From Nitrospinota bacterium (GTDB lineage Bacteria; Nitrospinota_A; UBA7883; JACRLM01): a stretch of DNA of 46,906 nt. The stretch spans positions 1 through 46,906 of the forward strand of contig JACRLM010000081.1 of assembly GCA_016235255.1 (NCBI GenBank), in the 5' to 3' direction. The position numbers and the translations under genes were made by a program. How positions within the stretch are numbered: position 1 is the first letter of the stretch; each line of letters starts with the position of its first letter. The notes beneath the pieces were generated by a model. The model did not search any database, was not told the DNA's origin, and saw nothing but the letters and a program-made list of their open reading frames with translations. Shown one piece after another: positions 1 to 7,433 of this stretch.

Positions 1-50
1 AAATCCATTCTTCCCTTGCCAGTTTTCCCGTTACCGTTTACTCTTTTCAT
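1..50 (-). CDS. 5' end of a gene running off the left edge (possible transposase)
   Basis: On the minus strand an ATG at 48-50 is preceded by a near-perfect Shine-Dalgarno (AAGGAGGTCAC then ATG). It opens a frame beginning MKRVNGNGKTGKGRMD that continues off the edge. The start lies inside the tip of an element whose inverted repeat is at 102-124, so it is plausibly the transposase of that IS. The visible 16 residues are too few to name a family. A C-terminal fragment of a similarly oriented gene is at the opposite end of the window and may belong to another copy of the same element. Confidence 0.6.
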   Translation of the reverse strand, partial: MKRVNGNGKTGKGRMD

Positions 51-101
51 GTGACCTCCTTGCTTTCCGTTGTTTTCGTTCAAAAACATGGTAGCAGGTG
101 A

Positions 102-124
102 GGTCATACCTTCGTTTCAACTAA
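102..124. repeat. Terminal inverted repeat of an insertion sequence (left window end)
   Basis: The stretch reads GGTCATACC-TTC-GTTTCAACTAA. Its inverted counterpart at 46783-46806 reads, on the minus strand, GGTCATGCC-GGGA-GTTTCAACTAA. Similarity stops just outside the TAA in both copies, which fits the outer tip of an IS. The tip lies 26 bases from the tlyA stop codon. Confidence 0.55.
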
Positions 125-150
125 GTTTAGGACACTTTCCGAAACGCCTG

Positions 151-1074
151 TCATTGATGGCCGCACAAGACCGCAAATCCCATAAGGTATTCCACGTTCC
201 CCTTGCGCCCCTCTATCGGCGACCGGGTGACGCCAAGATACGCAAGGCCCGGGAGGGCGATGGCGCGAGCGCTCTCCTTTTTGTTTCTCCCCCTTGAGTG
301 CCCCGAAGGGGGGAGGGGGTGGCATGTTGGCGATGGTTCCTGATTTGGTTCACCTCCCCCGCCGCTTTGCGGAGCCCCCTCCTTGTAAAGGAGGGGAAAC
401 GGGGCTTCGGACGAAGTTGACGCGCCGCCTGTCTGGAAAAACGTCCTGACATCCTCCAACACCTTCTGGCGCACTTTTTCGTCCCGCACGATTCCTCCCT
501 TCCCAACATTCTCCCTGCCCGCCTCGAACTGCGGCTTCACCAGCAACACGGCGAATCCGCCCGGTTTGAGCGCTGGCAGGGCGGGGGGGATGGCAAGCCG
601 CAACGATATGAACGACACGTCCGACACGATCATGTCCACCATGTCCGGGATCATCCCCGGCGAGAATTCCCGGGCGTTCAGCTTTTCCATGCAGACCACG
701 CGCGGATCGGAACGCAATTTGTAATCAAGCTGGTTTTCCCCCACGTCCACGGCATACACCTTCGCCGCGCCGCGTTGCAATAAACAGTCTGTGAACCCGC
801 CGGTGGAGGCGCCTATGTCCAGGCAGACGAATCCCTCGACATTGATATGGAAAAAGTCCAGCGCGTGGGCGAGTTTTACCCCGCCACGGGAAACATAGGG
901 GTGGTCCTTGCCTTTGATTTCGATAGCGGCCTCTTCGTCCACCAGCGCCCCGGCTTTGGCGGCCAACACGCCCTCCACCGTCACCAGCCCCGCCATTATC
1001 AGCGCCTGTGCGCGTTGGCGGCTTTCGGCGAGATGGCGCTCAGTGAGAAGGATATCCAGCCGCTTTTTGGGCAT
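151..1074 (-). CDS. tlyA: TlyA-type rRNA 2'-O-methyltransferase (hemolysin-A family) with in-frame repeat insertion
   Basis: This is an S4-domain plus FtsJ-like methyltransferase of the TlyA family, which 2'-O-methylates 16S and 23S rRNA. Residues 1-60 carry the S4 RNA-binding domain (MPKKRLDILL, SRQRAQALIMAG). The Rossmann core follows, with CLDIGASTGGFTDCLL at about 84-99, DVSFISLR at about 152-159 and VKPQFEAGRENVGKGG at about 179-194. The ending RSPIEGRKGNVEYL is typical of the family. Between TFFQTGG and GLAYLGVTRSP there are about 55 extra residues (roughly 218-272), low in complexity and rich in P, G and S. They are encoded by a dispersed palindromic repeat (289-398). Without them the protein would have the usual length of about 250. 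The start overlaps dxs by 35 bases, so the two are probably co-transcribed. Confidence 0.93.
   Translation of the reverse strand: MPKKRLDILLTERHLAESRQRAQALIMAGLVTVEGVLAAKAGALVDEEAAIEIKGKDHPYVSRGGVKLAHALDFFHINVEGFVCLDIGASTGGFTDCLLQRGAAKVYAVDVGENQLDYKLRSDPRVVCMEKLNAREFSPGMIPDMVDMIVSDVSFISLRLAIPPALPALKPGGFAVLLVKPQFEAGRENVGKGGIVRDEKVRQKVLEDVRTFFQTGGASTSSEAPFPLLYKEGAPQSGGGGEPNQEPSPTCHPLPPSGHSRGRNKKESARAIALPGLAYLGVTRSPIEGRKGNVEYLMGFAVLCGHQ
289..398. repeat. Family D palindromic repeat inserted inside tlyA
   Basis: Read on the minus strand, this stretch begins TTTCCCCTCCTTTACAAGG and ends CAAGGGGGAGAAA. It has the same architecture as the intergenic copy at 9487-9598: a CCCCTCC/GGAGGGG hairpin, a GC-rich middle with CGCAAAGCGG, then CCCCCTCC, CCTTCGG and GGGGGAGAAA. 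Its length keeps the tlyA reading frame open. Confidence 0.75.
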
Positions 1075-2989
1075 GCGAGGATCCGTTGACGGGATTGGCC
1101 GAGCGCGAATCGTGGACGAATTCCCTGGCGGCGCGTTCTATTCCGTTTGCGTCCAGCCCGAACTTTTCGCGCTGTTCGGCCTGGCTTGCGTGCTCCACGA
1201 AAACGTCCGGCAGGCCCAGGCGCCGCACCGCCACATGGGGGATGCGTTTTGATTCTATAAGCTCCATCACCGCGGAGCCGAACCCGCCAGCAAGGGTGTT
1301 CTCCTCCACGGTCATCAGCAGGCCGCATTTCTCGCCCATCCGTTCGATAAGCTCCGCGTCCAGCGGCTTTACGAACCGGGCGTTCACCACGGCTACGTCC
1401 AGCCCTTCGGCGCTCAGGCGCACCGCCGCCTCCAGCGCGGCGTACACCGGATTGCCCGCGGCGATTATGCAAAGGTCCGCCCCGTCCCGCAAAAGTTCCC
1501 CCTTGCCGATGGCCACCGGCGGTGTGTCCGAGGCATTGCGCGTGCCGAAAACGGCGCCGCGAGGGTATCGTATGGCGGCGGGGCCGGGATGGTCCACGGC
1601 GGCCTTTAGCATAAGCGGAAGTTCATGTTCGTCCTTTGGCGCCATCACCACCATGTTGGGCACGCAGCGAAGGTATGTGTAATCGTACAGCCCCTGATGC
1701 GTTGCGCCATCCTCGCCGACGAGCCCGGCCCGGTCCACCGCGAAGGTGACGTTCAGGTCCATCAGGCATACGTCGTGCGCGATCTGGTCGAAAACGCGCT
1801 GCAGAAACGTTGAGTATATCGCCACAACAGGTTTCATCCCGTCGGCCGCCATGCCAGCCGCGAAGGTGGTGGCGTGCTGCTCGGCGATTCCCACATCATA
1901 GAACCTGTCCGGGAATACGCCGGCGAATTTGGAAAGCCCGGTCCCCTCCGGCATGGCGGCGGTGATGGCGACGATGCTTTTGTCCTTTTTGGCGAGGTCA
2001 ATCAAGGCGTCGGCGAAAACGTCCGTGTATGTCATTTTCGACACGGTCTTTATTGAGTCCCCCGTGGCCGGATGGAAAGGGGAGACGCCGTGGAACGATT
2101 GCGCCTTTTCCTCCGCCGGGGCGTAGCCTTTGCCTTTTGTGGTGATCACGTGGATCAGCTTGGGGCCCTTGAGGTCCTTGGCCGCCAATAACGTTTCGAT
2201 AAGATAGGAGATTTCATGCCCGGCGATGGGGCCGACGTATTTATATCCCAGGTCCTCGAACAGTTTGCCGGGGACGATGATCCCCTTGATCGCCTCTTCG
2301 AACCTTTTGGTGAACTGCGCCACCTGGTCCCCCGCCACGCTCTGGATCACCTGGCCGAACTCTTCCTTCAACTTTACGTACCATTTGCCGGTGATGATGC
2401 GGTTGAGGTGCTGGGAAAGCGCCCCCACGTTGTGGGAGATGGACATCTTGTTGTCGTTCAGCACAACGGTGAGGTTGGTGTGCATGGCCCCGGCGTGGTT
2501 CAACCCTTCGAAGGCCAGCCCGGCGGTCATGGACCCGTCGCCTATTACGGCGATCACCTTGTTCTGTTTTCCGCGATGGTCCCGCGCCTGGGCAAACCCT
2601 AATGCGGCGGAGATGGATGTTCCCGCGTGGCCTGTGTTAAAGCAGTCGTACGGGCTTTCGGTCCTGCTGGGGAATCCGGAAATGCCGCCGGACTTCCTTA
2701 ACGTGTTGAACCTCTCGTAACGCCCGGTGAGCAGTTTGTGGGCGTAGCACTGGTGCCCCACGTCCCAGATGATCTTGTCCTCCGGGGCGTCGTACACATA
2801 GTGCATGGCGATGGTAAGCTCCACCACGCCGAGGCTGGAGGCCAGATGCCCCCCGTTGCGGGAGACCACTTCGATGATCTTCGCCCGAAGCTCCTCCGCG
2901 AGCTTTTCCAACTCCGGAACATCGAGGGATTTTATGTCCCCCGGGCTTTTTATCCTTGAAAGTATTGGATATCCGCTGCTTTTATCCAT
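1040..2989 (-). CDS. dxs: 1-deoxy-D-xylulose-5-phosphate synthase
   Basis: Catalyses the first step of the MEP isoprenoid pathway, condensing pyruvate and glyceraldehyde-3-phosphate with thiamine diphosphate. About 649 residues from the start MDKSSGYPILSRIKSPGDIK, a normal DXS length. Visible motifs are DVGHQCYAHKLLTGR, the ThDP/Mg site IGDGSMTAG with downstream NDNKMSIS, the transketolase-type middle domain (AIYSTFLQRVFDQIAHD, DRAGLVGEDGATHQG), and a C-terminal domain with TVEENTLAGGFGSAV. The frame is open another 32 codons upstream, but that stretch is repeat-derived and does not resemble DXS, so the ATG at 2987-2989 is preferred although its ribosome site is weak. Lies upstream of tlyA and downstream of ispA/xseB, a common cluster. 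Confidence 0.96.
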   Translation of the reverse strand: MDKSSGYPILSRIKSPGDIKSLDVPELEKLAEELRAKIIEVVSRNGGHLASSLGVVELTIAMHYVYDAPEDKIIWDVGHQCYAHKLLTGRYERFNTLRKSGGISGFPSRTESPYDCFNTGHAGTSISAALGFAQARDHRGKQNKVIAVIGDGSMTAGLAFEGLNHAGAMHTNLTVVLNDNKMSISHNVGALSQHLNRIITGKWYVKLKEEFGQVIQSVAGDQVAQFTKRFEEAIKGIIVPGKLFEDLGYKYVGPIAGHEISYLIETLLAAKDLKGPKLIHVITTKGKGYAPAEEKAQSFHGVSPFHPATGDSIKTVSKMTYTDVFADALIDLAKKDKSIVAITAAMPEGTGLSKFAGVFPDRFYDVGIAEQHATTFAAGMAADGMKPVVAIYSTFLQRVFDQIAHDVCLMDLNVTFAVDRAGLVGEDGATHQGLYDYTYLRCVPNMVVMAPKDEHELPLMLKAAVDHPGPAAIRYPRGAVFGTRNASDTPPVAIGKGELLRDGADLCIIAAGNPVYAALEAAVRLSAEGLDVAVVNARFVKPLDAELIERMGEKCGLLMTVEENTLAGGFGSAVMELIESKRIPHVAVRRLGLPDVFVEHASQAEQREKFGLDANGIERAAREFVHDSRSANPVNGSSHAQKAAGYPSH

Positions 2990-3050
2990 CAGGCAATATT
3001 CGCACAATTTCGGGGATGTATCAATGGAATTGGGGGGTGCGCGCCAGTTT

Positions 3051-3116
3051 GTCATTCTGAGGCAAAGCCTGAGAATCTTGAACAAGGAGACCCTTCACTT
3101 CGTTCAGGGTGACAAG
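3051..3116. repeat. Family C repeat (GTCATTCTG...GTGACAAG)
   Basis: An imperfect palindromic unit that begins GTCATTCTGAGGCAAAGCC and ends CTTCGTTCAGGGTGACAAG. A related unit is at 14738-14819. It lies immediately upstream of dxs and supplies the spurious N-terminal extension of that frame. Confidence 0.55.
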
Positions 3117-3157
3117 CAAATTAAAGGCGTATCCTGTCATCCCGGAAACCGTTATTT

Positions 3158-3327
3158 GCTTCCCCGTGGTCGCCTGACCACGGTTCTTTTATGCTCGGCG
3201 GGGTGTTGAGCCGAAGGCGTCACCCCGCCGTCATTAAATCTCACCGCGAAAAGTCAGGGCAGACCGCCATTCGGCCTGCAACGCACCGATGGACGTAAAA
3301 TCCGTGGTCAGGCGACCACGGGGAAGC
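3158..3327. repeat. Pair of inverted family A REP palindromes around a 10-bp-stem hairpin
   Basis: Two REP units in opposite orientation: GCTTCCCCGTGGTCGCCTGACCACGG at 3158-3183, and its exact inverse CCGTGGTCAGGCGACCACGGGGAAGC (two segments of one unit) at 3302-3327. Each forms an 8-bp stem CCGTGGTC/GACCACGG with a 4-base loop and a conserved GGAAGC tail. Between them, 3196-3230 is a perfect 10-bp stem (CGGCGGGGTG/CACCCCGCCG, family E). A family B half (GCCTCCGTGCCTCTGTGG) follows at about 3334-3352. No gene was found in 2990-3396. Confidence 0.75.
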
Positions 3328-3396
3328 AAAAGCGCCTCCGTGCCTCTGTGGTGAAAATATCTTCATCTCGCCTCGACTGTGGTTTAATTAAATCTT

Positions 3397-4128
3397 ATGA
3401 ACGAAATAACCGGACACTACGAAAGCCTTCTCGCCGACGTTTATACCTGGATGTGCGGGGGGCGCGAGGCGAAGGTGCGGGAGAACGAATCGCTTTTTGA
3501 AAAGTGGGACATGCTCCCGAGGCTTTCCGGAGTGGCGTTCGACCTTGGGGCGGGGCCGGGATTTGCCGCAAGCCCACTTGCAAGGCGGGGCTATAAAGTC
3601 ACCGCCGTGGACACCAGCCGCAAGCTTTTGGACGAGCTTTCCGCCAGCGCCGATGGAAAGTCCATCAAAACGCTCTGCGCCGACATGATGGACATCAGGA
3701 GGTTGGCCGGCGGCCCGGTGGAGCTTGTTACGGTTATGGGGGACACTATTTCACACCTTCCCGCGCACGAATCGCTGGAAACACTTTTGCGGGACATTTA
3801 TAAAACCCTCGAACCTGGAGGAGGGCTGATTTTGTCATTCCGTGATCAGCCGGCGTCGCCGTCCGGGATCGTGAAAAAATTCACGGTGATGGCCGATGAC
3901 ACGCGCGAGTTCCACTGCGAAATAACGTATGAACGCGAAAGGATAAAGGTGACGGACACCATCCGTGTGAGAATCCCCGGCGGATGGGACGAGCGGAGCG
4001 GGACCTATCACAAGATACGCCTGACGGACGATCACGTCATGGCAAGCCTGGCGCAGGCAGGATTCACGGTCGAAGCGCGGGAGGTCGTTGGCGGATTGAG
4101 CGCGGTGATGGCGGGGAAGGGGGGATAG
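3397..4128 (+). CDS. Class I SAM-dependent methyltransferase
   Basis: A 243-residue Rossmann-fold methyltransferase of unknown substrate. Motif I is FDLGAGPGFAASPLARRGY at about residues 48-66, followed by the acidic end of strand 2 (VTAVDTS) and CADMMDI for strand 3. The LVTVMGDTISHL and LEPGGGLILSFRD blocks fit strands 4 and 5 of the fold. It is the only plus-strand gene in the xseB-ispA-dxs-tlyA region and is preceded by a run of dispersed repeats, which suggests an insertion into that cluster. The start ATG at 3397 is the first in frame. Confidence 0.85.
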   Translation: MNEITGHYESLLADVYTWMCGGREAKVRENESLFEKWDMLPRLSGVAFDLGAGPGFAASPLARRGYKVTAVDTSRKLLDELSASADGKSIKTLCADMMDIRRLAGGPVELVTVMGDTISHLPAHESLETLLRDIYKTLEPGGGLILSFRDQPASPSGIVKKFTVMADDTREFHCEITYERERIKVTDTIRVRIPGGWDERSGTYHKIRLTDDHVMASLAQAGFTVEAREVVGGLSAVMAGKGG

Positions 4129-4162
4129 GGGGGCTGAATCTACGCCACTTCCCTGGCGTGTG

Positions 4163-4507
4163 CTATTTCCATGCGGCCGGCCGGGCGCACTTGGATTCCA
4201 GGATGCGGCTGCTATGCTTTGATTTATTAAGCATCAAAGCGGCGGACAATCCGGCTTCAAACGGCATGTTAAACCTGGGCAGGCGTTCCTTTTTGCCGGA
4301 AAGTTGCACCCTGGAAAGGTCGTGAATCGAATATTTGCATTTATTGATGAGGTGAAAAATACGTTTCAAGCGGTCTTTGTCTGGAGGGACTTCCAATGTA
4401 CAACGAGGCGTCAGGCCCAATGCCGTCAGGCCGCTGATAAGGGCGAGGTATAAACGTTCATACCTGGCGTCATAGGGTATGTTGATGAACACCCAGTTGT
4501 CGTTCAT
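4163..4507 (-). CDS. TIR-like/nucleotide-binding-fold hypothetical protein, apparently truncated
   Basis: A 114-residue protein beginning MNDNWVFINIPYDARYERLY, with CKYSIHDLSRVQLSG at about residues 57-71 and RFNMPFEAGLSAAL at about 78-91. This pattern (NIPYD, S.HDLSR, FNMPFE.G) belongs to a bacterial family of uncharacterised proteins that I associate, by inference only, with TIR or nucleoside-deoxyribosyltransferase-like folds. Members usually continue well beyond the FNMPFE helix. Here the frame ends about 23 residues later with an unrelated-looking tail, so the C-terminal half is probably missing. It sits 6 bases after the stop of a small HTH-like gene that is itself frameshifted. Possible remnant of an accessory or defence locus. 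Confidence 0.6.
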   Translation of the reverse strand: MNDNWVFINIPYDARYERLYLALISGLTALGLTPRCTLEVPPDKDRLKRIFHLINKCKYSIHDLSRVQLSGKKERLPRFNMPFEAGLSAALMLNKSKHSSRILESKCARPAAWK

Positions 4508-4513
4508 CGGGGA

Positions 4514-4727
4514 TTATTTATAGGCCACGCGAGTTTTAGCCGGAAATTCTTTCCGGATTTTACTGGATATATTCCTTTGCGCTCGCGGGCCGATTTGCTT
4601 GCGCGCCTGTTTGCGGACATCACTCATTAACGATAATATTTCCCTGACTTTCTTATTTGAGACGCCAAGGTCTTTGGCGACTTCGTCGAGTGACGGGGCT
4701 TTGCCTTTTAAGTCTTATCGGTTCCAT
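4514..4727 (-). pseudogene. Small HTH-like protein gene with single-base frameshift
   Basis: No uninterrupted frame covers this gene. ATG at 4725-4727 encodes MEPIRLK. Skipping one base in the T4 run at 4706-4709 (AAAA on the coding strand) joins it to GKAPSLDEVAKDLGVSNKKV and on through REILSLMSDVRKQ to a stop at 4514-4516, giving about 69 residues. LDEVAKDLGVSNKKVREIL looks like a helix-turn-helix of the sigma-region type; the C-terminus is very basic. The downstream frame has no ATG, GTG or TTG of its own ahead of the HTH. Either a real lesion or a homopolymer sequencing error. It directly precedes the TIR-like gene and would have formed a two-gene unit with it. Confidence 0.55.
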
Positions 4728-4777
4728 GATTTCTTATTCTAAAGTAAGTGAAAATATATGTCAACGCCCCTTGAATT

Positions 4778-5668
4778 CTAAAACGCCCTTGCTATCACAT
4801 ATTTCGCAAGATCGCTCAATCTCTCTCCTCCGGAGCCTAATATCGCAAGATGTCCGATGGCGCGGTCGGTTAGGCGGGAGGCCAGTTTGCGGCTTTCGGC
4901 GACGCCCATCAAGGCGGGGTAGGTAAGCTTTTTCTTCCGGGTGTCGGAACCGGGAGTTTTGCCAAGGCTTGCAAGTTCGCCTTCGATGTCGAGTATGTCG
5001 TCCACTATCTGGAACGCCAGGCCGATGTTCTTGCCATACTCCGTGATGGCGTTGACCGCATCATTGTCCCCCCCGCCAAGCAAGGCGCCGCCGCGCACCG
5101 ATGCGGCGATCAGTTTACCGGTCTTGTGGATGTGGATGTATTCCAGCGACGCCATGTCCCCCTCGGCGCCTTCCATCTGGATGTCCGCCATTTGCCCGCC
5201 CACGGTCCCCACCGATCCCACGGCGTTGGCGGTGTGGCGCGAAACTTCCAGCAACGTTTCGGGGCTGACGCCGGGAAAGTTGCGAAGGTTTGATATTATC
5301 TCGAACGCCAGGGTCAATAGCGCGTCCCCGGCCAGTATTGCCGCCGCCTCGCCGAACTTTTTATGGCTGGTGGGAAGGCCGCGCCGGTAATCGTCGTTGT
5401 CCATGGCCGGCAGGTCGTCGTGTATCAACGTATATGTGTGGATCGCCTCCAGCGCCACGGCGAAAGGGACCACGCGCGAACGCGCCCCGCCGACGGCGTC
5501 GCAGGCGGCCATCGCCAGCGTGGGGCGCAGCCTTTTGCCACCGGCGAACAGCGAATAACGCATCGCCTCGTGCAAAACGGCGGGGTGGGTTGCGGATGGC
5601 GGCACGAGCCTGTCCATGGCGTCGTCCACTATGGCCCGGATTTCGTTGAAATACGCGGTCAGCGGCAT
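4778..5668 (-). CDS. ispA: Polyprenyl (farnesyl/geranylgeranyl) diphosphate synthase
   Basis: A short-chain trans-prenyltransferase that condenses IPP with allylic diphosphates to C15 or C20 products. 296 residues, normal for IspA. Motifs in order are GGKRLRPTLAMAA (about 44-56), the first aspartate-rich motif DDLPAMDNDDYRRG (about 89-102), a KTGKLI block (about 183-188), and the second aspartate-rich motif FQIVDDILDIEGE (about 219-231). The chain-length residues were not resolved, so FPP and GGPP cannot be separated. The start is 2 bases after the xseB stop and the gene lies upstream of dxs, the classical xseB-ispA-dxs order. Confidence 0.95.
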   Translation of the reverse strand: MPLTAYFNEIRAIVDDAMDRLVPPSATHPAVLHEAMRYSLFAGGKRLRPTLAMAACDAVGGARSRVVPFAVALEAIHTYTLIHDDLPAMDNDDYRRGLPTSHKKFGEAAAILAGDALLTLAFEIISNLRNFPGVSPETLLEVSRHTANAVGSVGTVGGQMADIQMEGAEGDMASLEYIHIHKTGKLIAASVRGGALLGGGDNDAVNAITEYGKNIGLAFQIVDDILDIEGELASLGKTPGSDTRKKKLTYPALMGVAESRKLASRLTDRAIGHLAILGSGGERLSDLAKYVIARAF

Positions 5669-5670
5669 TG

Positions 5671-5925
5671 CTAAAACGGGGCGTCTTCGGACGGGTCGGC
5701 CGCAGGCTCTGTGGCAAGGGCGCCATCCTTGCCCCGGACGAGTTTTTCGATCTTTTTCTCCGCCTCGTCCAGCTTTTTCTGGAGGGTTTTGGCCATGCGG
5801 ACCCCTTCCTCGAAAAGCTCTATGGACTTCTCCAGCTCCAGGTCGCCCCCCTCAAGCTTGCCGACGATCTCTTCGAGCCGCTTTAAGGCCGCCTCGAACT
5901 TGATTTCCTTGTTGTTCTCGCTCAT
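5671..5925 (-). CDS. xseB: Exonuclease VII small subunit
   Basis: 84 residues matching XseB: FEAALKRLEEIVGKLEGGDL followed by LELEKSIELFEEGVRMAKT and a coiled-coil tail KLDEAEKKIEKL. Several copies of this helical hairpin wrap the large subunit XseA, which is not in this window, and the complex degrades single-stranded DNA. First gene of the minus-strand xseB-ispA-dxs-tlyA group. The last 17 residues are acidic and unconserved. The start codon is preceded by no strong ribosome site. Confidence 0.93.
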   Translation of the reverse strand: MSENNKEIKFEAALKRLEEIVGKLEGGDLELEKSIELFEEGVRMAKTLQKKLDEAEKKIEKLVRGKDGALATEPAADPSEDAPF

Positions 5926-5989
5926 AGCGATTGGAAGTCTAGCATGGAAAGGCAGGTTTGAGAATCACTGCTTGCGCTAATCTCCTGTA

Positions 5990-6037
5990 GTAGCGCCGCC
6001 ATCTTGGCGGCAATTGCCGGCGGGACGCCTGCGCTAC
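5990..6037. repeat. Nested palindrome with GTAGCGC/GCGCTAC arms
   Basis: Outer 7-bp arms GTAGCGC (5990-5996) and GCGCTAC (6031-6037) enclose a second hairpin GCCGCC/GGCGGC (5995-6000 with 6006-6011). A related GACGCCTGCGCTA string recurs at about 44074-44086. It lies in the divergent gap between xseB and the cNMP-binding gene. Confidence 0.5.
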
Positions 6038-6133
6038 GGGGTGTCAGTACGCCCCTCTCACATTTTTGTTACATGACGTAAAATACTGTGGCATAATCGA
6101 CTCCTAAGGGAATCAATCGGTTATAAATCAACA

Positions 6134-7207
6134 GTGACCGCAACTTTGTTCAAGGCTCAAAAAGGGGTGGACGAGGACCAGTCCGAAACTCCGCACCTTT
6201 CCCGGAAGGCTCTCATCGGCATCATCGGCCGCATCAGGGAATTCAAGGGGTTTTCCGTCCCGCAGTTGACCCGGATCGCCAAGCTCAAAGTGGAGCATTG
6301 GGGGCCTGCCGAGTTCATCATCCACGAGGGGATGGACGATGTGGACCTGATGTTCATTCTTCTGGCCGGCACGGTGTATGTCCACAAGAAGGTGGAGAAG
6401 GACGGCGAGGACACTTTTGAGCAGATGGCGGAGATTTCCGGGCCGTCCATCATCGGCGAGAACTCGTTTTTCACGGGGCTGAGCCGGTCGGCGGCGGTGT
6501 TCGCCCGGGAGCGGGTGCCGGGCATAGTGTTAAACCGGCGGGATTTCATGCGGCTTATCAGCCTGGACAAATCGTCTTTCCTGAGCTTCCTGCGCCAGAT
6601 AGCCGAGGAAAACCTGCAAAGGGCGGAGCGCACGGCGGTGCTTTACATGGGGACGCTTCAACTGATCCTCAAGGACGCCACCATGACCAAAAGCGCCTTC
6701 TACGCCGAGCTGATGCATTACCGGAAAAAGCTGGAGCTGAACAAGGACGACGTCCACGCCATGCACAACATCGTGCGGGACGTGATGCTTTTCATCCGCG
6801 AGCTGAACTTGACGCTCGAGGACCTGTATCAATTCGCCAACCTGCCGGAGATAAAGGTAAAATCGGTGGACTTCAAAAAGTTCACGCTGACCAAGACGCA
6901 CAGGTTCTACCAGCTGTTCCGCAACCTGGTGGAGGACATGTACCAGACCCAGCAGCTTCTGCCGCTCATGGCGGTCAATTTCAAGGACAGCATCCTTTCG
7001 TCGGTGATAAACAGCATGGAGCAGGGGGTGCAGATCGTGGAATACCCGAAGATCATCTCCATATCCAACGAGGTTTACACCGAATTTTTGAAGCTGTACA
7101 GGGATATGGGCTTCACCCTTGTGAAAGACACCCCGCCGCCTGTGACGGGCCGCGGAGGAAAAAAAGGGGGGAAGAGCATTATTGATCTGTTGTGGGAGGA
7201 TGTTTAA
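6134..7207 (+). CDS. Cyclic-nucleotide-binding-domain protein with unassigned C-terminal region
   Basis: 357 residues from a GTG start. Residues about 45-160 form a CAP_ED-type cyclic-nucleotide-binding beta-roll: LKVEHWGPAEFIIHEG, LMFILLAGTVYVHKK, and the phosphate-binding-cassette position IIGENSFFTGLSRSAAV (G-E then R-S-A, as in cNMP binders). No DNA-binding HTH is evident. Residues 165-340 are predicted mainly helical (LQLILKDATMTKSAFYAEL, VRDVMLFIRELNLTLEDL) and I do not recognise them. Probably a cytoplasmic sensor or scaffold rather than a CRP-type regulator. It stands alone between repeat-rich gaps. Start choice is uncertain because the ribosome site is weak. Confidence 0.75.
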   Translation: MTATLFKAQKGVDEDQSETPHLSRKALIGIIGRIREFKGFSVPQLTRIAKLKVEHWGPAEFIIHEGMDDVDLMFILLAGTVYVHKKVEKDGEDTFEQMAEISGPSIIGENSFFTGLSRSAAVFARERVPGIVLNRRDFMRLISLDKSSFLSFLRQIAEENLQRAERTAVLYMGTLQLILKDATMTKSAFYAELMHYRKKLELNKDDVHAMHNIVRDVMLFIRELNLTLEDLYQFANLPEIKVKSVDFKKFTLTKTHRFYQLFRNLVEDMYQTQQLLPLMAVNFKDSILSSVINSMEQGVQIVEYPKIISISNEVYTEFLKLYRDMGFTLVKDTPPPVTGRGGKKGGKSIIDLLWEDV

Positions 7208-7237
7208 GAGTCGCCCCACCGTCTAAGGGCCCATTTT

Positions 7238-7433
7238 TGCTTCTCCGTGGCCCTCTGCACTTGCTTCCCCGCGCTTGCCCCGCGCTTGCTTCCCCGCGCT
7301 CGCCCCGCACCTGCTTCCCCGTGGTCGCCCCGCACCTGCTTCCCCGTGGTCGCCGACCACGGTTTCTTCACCCCTCTCCTCGCTTCCCCGTGGCCCCGCA
7401 CTTGCTTCCCCGCGCTCGCCGACCACGGACTCC
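7238..7433. repeat. Tandem array of degenerate REP half-units (24-25 bp period)
   Basis: Units of the form TGCTTCCCCGYGSTCGCC-CCGCACC start at 7238, 7262, 7287, 7312 and 7337 (spacing 24, 25, 25, 25), with two further units at about 7382 and 7403. Two of them complete the palindrome (GTGGTCGCCGACCACGG around 7346-7362; CGCTCGCCGACCACGG around 7413-7428). The array ends at the stop codon of the RAYT gene (7434-7436). The unit is the reverse complement of the family A REP tail and stem. Confidence 0.8.

Noticed and set aside
2990..3085. N-terminal extension of dxs
   Set aside because: The 32 extra codons translate repeat and leader sequence with no resemblance to DXS; MDKSSGYPILSRI is the usual type of start.
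4514..4727. Selenocysteine (in-frame TGA) as explanation for broken genes, given that selA is present
   Set aside because: The two broken genes found (4514-4727 and 39308-40505) are restored by single-base shifts in homopolymers, not by TGA readthrough. No interrupted frame with a nearby stem-loop was seen.
7238..7433. Possible CRISPR array (24-25 bp period)
   Set aside because: There are no unique spacers between units; the repeats are contiguous degenerate REP halves next to a RAYT gene, and no cas genes are present.
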